Notes under the pieces: model-generated | Database searches by the model: none | What the model saw: the letters and a program-made list of their open reading frames with translations, nothing else | What the model was told of the DNA's origin: nothing | Made by a program: the position numbers and the translations under genes | Part shown: positions 9,438-18,300 of the stretch, piece by piece | How positions within the stretch are numbered: position 1 is the first letter of the stretch | Layout: each line of letters begins with the position of its first letter | Assembly: GCA_028565635.1 (NCBI GenBank) | Contig: JAOXYB010097160.1 | Coordinates: 1-21,730, forward strand | Direction of reading: 5' to 3' | DNA: 21,730 nucleotides | Source: Phoronis ovalis | Lineage: Eukaryota > Phoronida > Phoronidae

Positions 9438-12117
9438 CTGTAACAGTGGATAAAATATGGTAGAAGTAGAATTATATAGTATAGTATCTTTTTCTTCAAT
9501 AAAGCTCCCATTCATTCTTATATAATACGTACTATTTTGCAAAAAAATAACACCCTCGTGTTTGGATCTTCAGTTTAAAGCAGAACAGTTTGTAAGGTGG
9601 TTTGAGCTACAACCAGCTCTGTGATGTTCATTCACTGTTGACTGATATCAGAATGTGGCAGGGGTAAGCCATGAAGAAGAAAGGTTTTAACGTGATTGGG
9701 GATTTTTTAATATATAAAATTTGTACTTACTTTTAGAAACCCGTTAATATAAATTGGAGTGTTAACATCAGCTCCGGCTTGGCATAACATTCGTACAGCA
9801 TCATACTCATTTAGCTCAATGGCATACTGGAGAATATGAGGCTTTAGAGATGCCTATAGAATATAAAATATGGGTTAGTAATATTTTTTAACAGTAGTGC
9901 GATTTTGTTAAGCTTTAAGGATAGTGAGAAACGAATCATATTCTGCATATAAATATGCACTGCATATTATTATATACAATAATGAAACATTAGGATGTAT
10001 CTAGTATGTTTTACCTCATTTAGTAGATTAACATTGCACGGAGTTCTATCTAAACCATACCGCACTTTGTCTGTATTTCCTTCCAGAACTCCAAATATGA
10101 CACACTGTAAAATAAAAACGCTGAATGTATAGAAAATATAAAAATACAGTTGTACGAACAAAATAAGAGACAAATGACGCTTGCTTTTAATTGATTTTAA
10201 TTAAGTGTCTATAATTAGAAAGGTAAATCTACTTTCAATGTATGTACAAGGCACTAGAAATTCTTACTTGAGTCATTTTAGCGGCATCAATAATATTGCA
10301 TATGTGTCGATGCCCAAGATCGGCAGCTAGCTTTCTTGCTGACAAACCATTCTAGAATGAAAACAGGAACTGCTTTTCAGACTTAAAAAAATATATTTGG
10401 CTACATTGCTCAAAAATACCAAAAGCACAGTCTTTTTTATTATTTCAACCTTTCATACCATACATGCCGCATAGTAAATGCAGCACGTGTTCTGATGTTT
10501 CTGTCGATGTGGGTGAACTATCCCATCTATTCGTGAAGAAAAAGATTCCGGAAAAAGACCTCTCAATGTCACGACCTGAATATCTACCCACGTTCCATCT
10601 ATTAAAACGCATAGTTATTGGTATGTGATTTTACATATAACGATGCAAAATTAAACATGCTAAACGTATTTAAAAATTAACAAATGCCATCGTTGATGAT
10701 AATATATGACAAACATTTGTGTATTTTTGTTTAACTTGTTTTATATTTTTTCAGATAGCTACCATATAACCTACCTATACACACTTGCGGCGAAAATTTC
10801 CGTATAGAGTTTCAGTTTGTAAAAGATTAATTGAGATCTGCCCTATACAAGGACATATGGTATTCCCTTACTTTTGAGATTCCTACATTGCACCAGCAGT
10901 TGATGAGTTGCTGTAGTCTGTCCCGGTCGTTGTCCAAAACACACTGATATATTCCTGGTGAATATTTAGTATAAAATTCCTCCCAATGAATATTGTTGCA
11001 TGATAATTCCTCGGCTGTTTTGCCATCCTAAAAGAGAAATAATATTATACACATACCTGTGACTATTTTGTATCATGTCATCACTTTTTTTTAGAAAATC
11101 TTATGATTATGACCAGTAGCTCTTTAGATGCAGTTTATCGCAAGGTAGCGCAAACATCTAGTTTCTGTTACTTCATTTTCATTTTAAATATTAAAAATAA
11201 ATAAACACATTTATTTGCTTTAGCCACTAAGAAAGAATGAGCGCAAAAAGTGTACATTTTATCTGTTAATACCTTGTTCCTTATTAAAGGGTCAATCCCG
11301 CACGCCATCAAGTCTGGTATATGACATGGTTCAGAGGCTAGTGCAGTAACATGAAGGGCAGTATTGCCGTGCTGAAATAAAGTACATACACGGTTTGTAA
11401 ACAGACTGGAGTCACTGTGTTTTTTCTATTGTAAGCTTTTATTATAGCTGTATTAATTTTTTCAAAAAAGTAAGAAAATTAACGAGAATGGCAACGAAGG
11501 ACTTTTATTTGTACTCAAAACTAGATTGCACATAAAATTTTATTTTCATGAAATAATCGGGACTCAAGATTAATAGTAAAAAATGTCCATGATTTCATGG
11601 AAACAAATATCGTATAATTCATTATGTAAACAATATAATACGCTTCGTTAGTTTGGGTCTTACCTTATTTTGAGCATCTATATCAATCCCTGCAGCTACA
11701 AGACGATGGATGTAAAATGGATGAAACGACGTGCATACTAAATGCATGTAACCATTTCTTTTCTGAAATTAGGACGTTACTTTTTATAGAATATCTTTCA
11801 TAATTAAATGTGATTTCCTCGTTTACGCCATGGAAATAAAATCTAGACAGAGCAAATTAATGCCGTCAAAAATGCGAATTTAGACAACACATTATATCAA
11901 GGAATTTTCGTTCAAAGACAATCTTTAAACACGCGAAATTTGAAGGTATTTATGATAGAAAAAATTACATCACATCGGAAGTAAATACGAAAAAACATAC
12001 CCTGTCTAGGTAATGTACATCTTCCGTTTTCAGTGCCTCCACAAATGTTTCAAAACTACCCCGGACAATTGATATTCCTAGTTTCGTTTTAGCCAATTCC
12101 CACATTTCCCCTGCCAT
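6657..12117 (-). CDS. ankyrin-repeat protein of unknown function, 744 aa, 15 exons
   Basis: Exons 5' to 3' (high to low): 12117-12001, 11762-11664, 11371-11273, 11027-10872, 10575-10459, 10351-10268, 10104-10015, 9853-9731, 9437-9336, 9128-9018, 8867-8709, 8347-8156, 7903-7466, 7205-7077, 6875-6657 (TAA at 6659-6657). The ATG at 12117 has a good context (A at -3, G at +4) and an in-frame TGA 18 bases upstream. Every exon is a whole number of codons and all 14 introns are phase 0, which strongly supports the model. The protein is a chain of divergent ankyrin repeats from near the N-terminus to about residue 670, with no signal peptide or membrane segment seen. Ankyrin stacks bind partner proteins, but no partner or enzyme domain is visible, so no function is assigned. 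Weak donors (gtaatt at 8708, gtgatg at 9017, gtagag at 9335) are the least certain points. It converges on YTHDC2 and diverges from the sulfatase gene. Confidence 0.86.
6876..12000 (-). other. ankyrin gene introns: contents
   Basis: The fourteen introns run from about 107 bp (10352-10458) to about 361 bp (8348-8708); the latter is the only one over 300 bp. All are A+T-rich. The 8348-8708 intron contains a somewhat more G+C-rich stretch (about 8395-8580) that has no open frame or terminal repeats I could recognise. Confidence 0.55.
9731..12117 (-). CDS. ankyrin protein exons 1-8 (residues 1-295)
   Basis: Exon 1 (39 codons) encodes MAGEMWELAKTK and a half repeat (FETFVEALKTEDVHYLDR). Exons 2 and 3 are each exactly 33 codons and each is one ankyrin repeat, with NGYMHLVCTS..LVAAGIDIDAQNK and GNTALHVTAL..LMACGIDPLIRNK. 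Exons 4-6 are looser: GIYQCVLDNDRDRLQQLI resembles the second half of a repeat, then a non-repeat insert (TLRGLFPESF), then CCIYYAACMNGLSARKLA, a repeat split by an intron. Exon 7 (GVLEGNTDKVRYGL) and exon 8 (LQYAIELNEYDAVRMLCQAGADVN) return to the ankyrin pattern. Exon 5 (10575-10459) is the least repeat-like, but it is bounded by a CAG acceptor and a gtatga donor and completes the helix of the next exon. Confidence 0.82.
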
Positions 12118-12289
12118 CTTGCGGCTAATTTTCTTTCAGTACTTATAAATAAGTATCAACAATTTGTCAGGTGTGAGTTAACGAGTTCCTGAAAGATCAA
12201 TTTTACAAAATTGTCATTTATGAGCCCGGTTTATGTTTATACATTGGAAAGTAACCTGCGATAGACTAGCATCCTATCAGCTGACAGAG

Positions 12290-12870
12290 AATACTCCGGG
12301 AGCATACTTTGGGTTGCCTAATAATACTACCGAACTAAACCGGTATACGCCCCCGGCCTGATGGGCCAACTCTCTGTCCCGGGGCAGCCAGGACAGACTT
12401 ATATCGACTAGCTTTATTTACTACCGAATATTCTCCTAAAACTCAATAACACTATCTCACCTAAACAGAAATAAACACTCCATCGTATAATTATAAATAC
12501 TTAGTGTCACAAACAATTCAGTAAACTCCCGGGGGTAAACCCAGGACGCCGGATATCTACGACATGATCCTGAGCACCGGCACACAGTCTACATATAACC
12601 TAGGATATATAAAACTCTCCTAGATGTAACAAACCAAGGGCGTTCCCTAAGATATCACACCTACACATCAAGCTGATAGCTTGTTGCTAATTCATGAAAC
12701 AATAATACAAGTACGTATACTGCTTCATCACCTGGGTTTAAATCTTGTGTACGATTGATACGGCTACTACTGTTATGAAGTTGCAGTGTACTCATTAATA
12801 CTAAAAAGGGGGGTCTGAGCCCCGCGACTCGATACGAATCGTAGAAAATACATTGTACCTGTTTAATGTT
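12290..12870 (-). repeat. candidate degenerate LTR-like or other dispersed repeat island
   Basis: This stretch is visibly richer in G+C than its surroundings (blocks such as CCCGGGGCAGCCAGGAC and GGCCTGATGGGCC). On the minus strand it has a promoter-like order: TGTGATATCTTAGGG near 12658, TATA-like TATTTATAA near 12500, AATAAA at about 12411-12416, then a G+C-rich segment ending near ...GGCAACCCA at about 12310. That order resembles a solo LTR (U3-R-U5), but I could not find a convincing flanking target-site duplication, so the class is uncertain. The flank at about 12240-12290 (GGATGCTAGTCTATCGCAGG on the minus strand) also resembles a sequence common in marine invertebrate repeats. Confidence 0.3.
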
Positions 12871-14780
12871 ATCACAAATGTACAATTTTTATATTTAAGA
12901 AGTCACACATTAGTCTCAGGTTAATTTACCTATTAAATAAGTTTACTATTTATCGGTATCTAAACGGCCATTTTGTATCTAGTATCAACAATACTGTTAA
13001 CTGAAATTCATCCGGCAGCACTTTGAATATGTTATGCAATAATGATGAAAGAGCCGAGTCATTTTTAAATACAACAAAATACATTTAGTATGATGTACCT
13101 TGAAAATTACTGCAGTCGTTACAATCGCATCGTGTTAACTGCCTTATTTCGATGTCCCTTGTTACGTATCAGTAACCTGAAAGGTCAGCATTGTTTACTT
13201 TGGTACTCTGATTACAAAAGAATATCAAACAGTATACCTATTACTCAGTAAGGTCATTCATGCATGTTTTCATATAAGGATTTCAGCAATATATTATTGC
13301 CAGAAACGAAAACATTTATTAACTTAAAAATACAACCTGCTAGTCTACTACAGATACATCAATAATTTATTACTTAAAAAAAAAGAATATCTTAAAGGAA
13401 ATATATTCCCAGGAATATTTTATACTAATATTACTTCCTAAACTGGCACTAAAATTAATATAACTTTTTTTGAAATGTTTATTTACAGTATGAAAAAAGT
13501 CTGAGACTACATAACATTTCCGTTTTCCTAATTTTAAATTAAAGAATACACCGTTCTTACTTATAAATGCTTCCCTCTGTGTGGAATATCGAAAGCGATT
13601 TGAATACTACTGGTTTCAGTTCGCATTCAACTCTATTGCATATGAAATATAATAACTGTACTAATAAATTAAAAGAAGTATAATTTAAAAAAGAATACTT
13701 AAAATTTTTGCAAAATCGCTCAGCACACATAACTCACAATTAAAATAGCTTCGAGTGCATTATGAAAACGAAAAAAAATAAATTTACGTGAAAACTAACT
13801 GTATTCATATTTCTAAACTGACAGTAACTACCAACGGGTTGTCGGTTGAGTGTGAAAAAATATCCACTATTCTGTGGCATACGTATTTGTATATGCAGCT
13901 TCCAAACAAGTTCAACATTATTAGTTCAAGTAAAATATTCCTAATCTCGATCTAAATCTTCTTGACATGTACAAAGGACTACAAACACTTTCATGTTTTC
14001 TCCAACCAGTAAATATTTTTTTTACCAGAAGTGGTGTACTTCATACTTATTACACTTAATTATAATGCGAATTATTTTTCTTTTTTATTACCTTAGCTTG
14101 AAATGCAAACAGAATAAGCTATATAAAAAATAATATAACAGACTCACATTAGTTGCATGCGTAGTTTATTGTCAGCAAAATTATTTATTTTTTTAAAATT
14201 AATATTTTTTAAAAGAAATTCGCAAGAGGTTTATTGTTCTATTTTCCTTACGACTGAAAACAGCCAAAGAAAATTATTGTACACTGCATGTATTTTTGAC
14301 TACTTCCAATTCATGTGGTATACGTGCAGCCGAGAATTTTGACTTGTATCTTGGGATCAGCATAAACGCAAAGCCATATAACATTTCTACGGTTATAGAA
14401 GCGGCAATCAAATAGTTTATTATATTCGTTTTGATTGTAATCAATAAGCATGGGATGCTCTCGAAGCAGATTGTATAGGGAACAATATAATTATGTCAAA
14501 GAGAATAACTAATGAGGATTTATGGATATTTTGCTTTTATTTTTGAAAGACGTTTGGGATGCCTAAAACTATTTTGAGCAGGTTTGATAACAGAGAGCTA
14601 CTCATCAGCGCGGTTGCAAAGTATTTTTTTAATCGAATATAATATTAATCATTAAAATTTACACAGTTTTTTAAATGTTCCAAATTTGTTTTAGTACATG
14701 TGTTAAGAATGAGTGTGGTAATGTTAACTACGAATTCGCCGCATCCGAATATGTGCTATGCAACACAATTGAGGGAAAAT

Positions 14781-14795
14781 CACACACACACACAC
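14781..14795. repeat. (CA)n microsatellite
   Basis: A pure CA run of about 7.5 units in the intergenic region upstream of the sulfatase gene. Short and ordinary. Confidence 0.8.
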
Positions 14796-15200
14796 GTTAT
14801 AATAACAGGCAAATCTTTTACGCAAATTTATTCAACATGTGTTTTAAGAATTCAACAAAAAAAGTCACGTGTTACATCGAAACTGTCTTTTTAACAAGAT
14901 GGTGTGTCTATTGAATTGAATTGGGGTCTCATCATTTGATGGCTGCTTGATGGTAGTCATCTGTTGTTTTCTAAGACAGTCTGTTTATTGTTTCAGTACT
15001 TAATACAGCATAAATTAAGCTATAGTAGAAAAGGAAGAAAAAAATACTGATTGAATTACTTTTTACCCCGTAAAAATATCTTTTGATCTCTAATATAACT
15101 TTGTTTACACAGTATATATTTGTTATCAGTAGGTTATGTATTCCCACTTCACTCTCGTTATATCTAGTGACTTTATCAGCGGACATAAAACTGACCCAGC

Positions 15201-15354
15201 ATGCAGTACTTGATAAATAGTACCGTGAAGATGATACAGATTGCATTTTATGTAACTATTTTGTTAACAGTAGGCTCTCTAGAATGTTTTGGAGCATCAA
15301 CTGTCATGTCAAAGCCTGCGCCACACATAGTCTTCATTGTGGCTGACGACTTAG
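15201..15354 (+). CDS. ARSB: sulfatase exon 1: signal peptide and first metal-binding motif
   Basis: Two in-frame ATGs are possible, at 15201 and 15231, with an in-frame TGA three codons before the first (at 15192). The second puts the hydrophobic core [14 protein letters not shown] directly after the start, a typical signal peptide; the first adds ten residues. After the signal comes [12 protein letters not shown], the start of the sulfatase fold with the two metal-binding aspartates. The codon of the last Gly is split by the intron (donor gttggt at 15355). Confidence 0.88.
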
Positions 15355-18300
15355 GTTGGTTTCATTTAAAATAACTTGTTTACCGTCTTACAAATAGATA
15401 CATGAAGTTGTATATACTTACAAGTATGCGGGCATACAATATTATATAATATGCGCAGACGTTAAGCTTTTGTCGTCATTTTTAGATATGCATTTTTTTT
15501 AATTTATCCACATTTTACAATATTTATAACAGGCCGACATAAAGTTTTTTGATCCCTAGACCACTAGTGTTGAGGTCTAGATTAAGAAAAGATAGTAGTC
15601 GGCATTGAAACATCATTGGTTCATAATGATTTACCCTATCGTTGCCTGAATCTTAAATTTGTGAATTTGCAAACTGTACGTTGTAGGCTATGCCGACATA
15701 GGCTATACTAATCAATTCATACCAACACCCAACATCAACAGCTTGGCTCAAACAGGAGTCCTTCTTAATCAGTCTTACGTTCAACCAATGTGCTCACCGT
15801 AAGTAAATTTAACCGCCTTAAGCTTAAGATCTCTCATTTAACAAACTCTCTTGTCACATGCTTGACTCCCATGTTCTATAATGTAATCTACATGTACTAT
15901 GCACACTATTTCAAGGTCCTTGTTACGTTGGTATCTAATGATAATCTCAAACGCATATCCCAGTTGAGCTTTTTGCAATAAGAAATGATAGCTAGAGTTG
16001 TCAGGATTTTTTGCTGCCAACGTAGATATACATGTACTGTAATCTGTCAAATTAAAATAAGCATTTTTATACAGCTCATACAGGCACTTGTCGATCAGTT
16101 ATCTCGATTACAATACTAACATTCTATACGAAGAAATATATACAAAACAAATAATGAAATATTTAGATAAGTATAATCATGCAACTATATTAAACAAATG
16201 CATGTGCAAATTAAACTTAATTTTGCGAAGAACAACAGAATGCGTGAAGACGAATGAGCAGCATATCATGAGGACTACCAGACTTCGGAGACTTGGCGAA
16301 GAGCGTAATAATACATACATTTCACCAGCACAGATGGATCTTTTTTGCAAAACAAAGAATGTGATGGCGGGATATGTTTTTATTTTGAGCAGTGCTTTGA
16401 TAATATAGGTAATAAATCAAACATATTTACTTGCACTGTTTTAACTCGCAGGGTTTTTTTTTCGTCGCAGGTCCCGTAGCGCCTTTATGAGTGGGTACTA
16501 TCCCTTCAAAACAGGATTACAGCACTGGGTAATAAAACCCGAGATCCCTGCGTGTATGCCATTAGACAAGAAGCTTCTACCTGCTTATATGACAGACCTG
16601 GGATATTCTACACACATTATTGGCAAGTAAGGAACAGTAAGAAACAACGGCTCCTTTTTTCTAACCCCAGTATTTCACTTTTAAAGCGTGTGGTGCAGAG
16701 GCAATAGCTTCTACATAAAATTGTACCATTATCCGAGTCGGTAATTCTTGCAACCCTCAAGGCTGTACTACTGAAACATGTTTTTACCTGAGTAACCTAA
16801 AAAAACATCGACGTATCACTTTATGCTGTTAGACGATTGACCAAGGTATACATGTAACTTGCAATATACCGAAGTGACGGCTTTTCAGTTTGATATCTGA
16901 CTGATATATGTCTTTTGAATGTTAGACACGAGCATTTCTTTTTTCACAATATGTTTTTTTCAAAACCAGATGGCACCTTGGCTACTGCAACTGGAACTGC
17001 ACACCCACTTACAGAGGCTTCGACAGTTTCTTTGGTTATTATAATGGATATGAAGATTATTTTACCCATAAACGTAACAATTATTTAGACTTTCGACGTG
17101 GTACAAAACCAGTCACTCTTGCTGATGGTATCTACAACACGGTAAGCATAACTCTAAACAGCAATATCCGAAAATCAAGTGTCGCATTCAAAAGTCGCGG
17201 CATGCAATTAACACGGATGTACTTAGAGTGTAGCGCGGGGTTTATGCTATATTGCAACATATCGACGTAAATTACTTTACACATACTTGTAAATTACTTT
17301 ACACATACTTTAAAAATAACGTAAAATAGTAGTATGATGAAAGTAAGGCCATGTCAAATGTAAAATCAACGAAAAGAAAATAAAAGTTCTAGCTACTCTT
17401 AAATGCTTAAACTTGAAATTAAGTAGCTGACGTGGTACAGTGTAACAGATATAGTCCTTTATTTCGTAACAATATCTGTTTTTATTTTAGAATATTTTCA
17501 TGAGTGAAGCTAGGAGCATTATCTTCGATCATTCCGATCAGAATAAGACAGACCCTCTATTCCTATATCTTCCATTTCAGGCAGTACACAATCCTATTCA
17601 GGTGCCTAGCATAAATCACCTGCATTTAGTCATAAGCAAACAAACTGTGTTCTCATTCATTTCAATAGAAAATATACGTTTTTGCAACTGAGCTTGATGC
17701 TCCGACTGTCATAAAGTAACTTATACTTAAAAATGAGTCTTTCCAGCTACTTTAAGTTCCTTGCTGGCTAACTTTTTAGTATAATAAATGGACAACTTGA
17801 TGGGAATTATAAAAACCAAAGATAGAAAATAAAGATGTAATAGTGTCAATATTTTAGAAAGTTGTGAAATGAATCAAGATGGCGGGTCAAGATAGCCAGA
17901 TCGATTTTTGTGTTTACTACACTTACACATTAGCTACTAAACAAACTGAACATAGAAGTGGAATACATGCGCGGCATCATTACAATTTTGACATATTCCT
18001 TCAATCCATTTCCTGTAGGTACCACAAGGTTATGAAAAGAGATGCAGCCAAATCAAGGAAAAAACTAGAAGAGTATTTTGCGGTAAGACCCATTACTTAC
18101 AACAGTATTGCCTTACGTTATAAAGGATTTACGTTCGATTATCTAGCTTACTGATACAATTTAAAAGTTAAGTCTAGCGAAACCAATTAAATTAAACCGA
18201 ATCGATCATACTTAACGTAAAAAAAGTCTCACACCAGCATCATGTACCGTGAAAAATGGTAACAACAATTAATAAAATCCATACCGTTCTTCCGTTGTTA

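Larger units (their letters stand above)
12118..15200. other. 3.1 kb intergenic region between head-to-head ankyrin and sulfatase genes
   Basis: It should contain both promoters and both 5' UTRs. A small palindrome TACTTAT-AA-ATAAGTA lies about 30 bp upstream of the ankyrin ATG (around 12139-12156). A G+C-richer island at about 12290-12870 looks like repeat DNA (listed separately). From about 12900 to 15200 the sequence is A+T-rich and stop-dense, with a (CA)n run at 14781-14795 and an imperfect inverted repeat ATATTCC-CA-GGAATAT at 13403-13418. The open frames at 12661-12885, 14157-14342 and 14675-14914 have no recognisable protein signature. I see no gene here. Confidence 0.6.

Noticed and set aside
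12730-12760. tRNA-like box B (GGGTTTAAATC) suggesting a tRNA or tRNA-derived SINE
   Set aside because: No matching box A at the right distance and no cloverleaf could be drawn.
12661-12885. 74-codon minus-strand open frame in the intergenic region
   Set aside because: No family resemblance; it lies in the repeat-like island and begins without supporting context.
14675-14914. Overlapping open frames near the (CA)n run
   Set aside because: They exist in two frames over low-complexity DNA and encode nothing recognisable.
16088-16408. 106-codon open frame in sulfatase intron 2, possible nested gene
   Set aside because: A+T-driven composition, no recognisable domain, no signal peptide, and it is bracketed by well-placed sulfatase splice sites. 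Probably chance.
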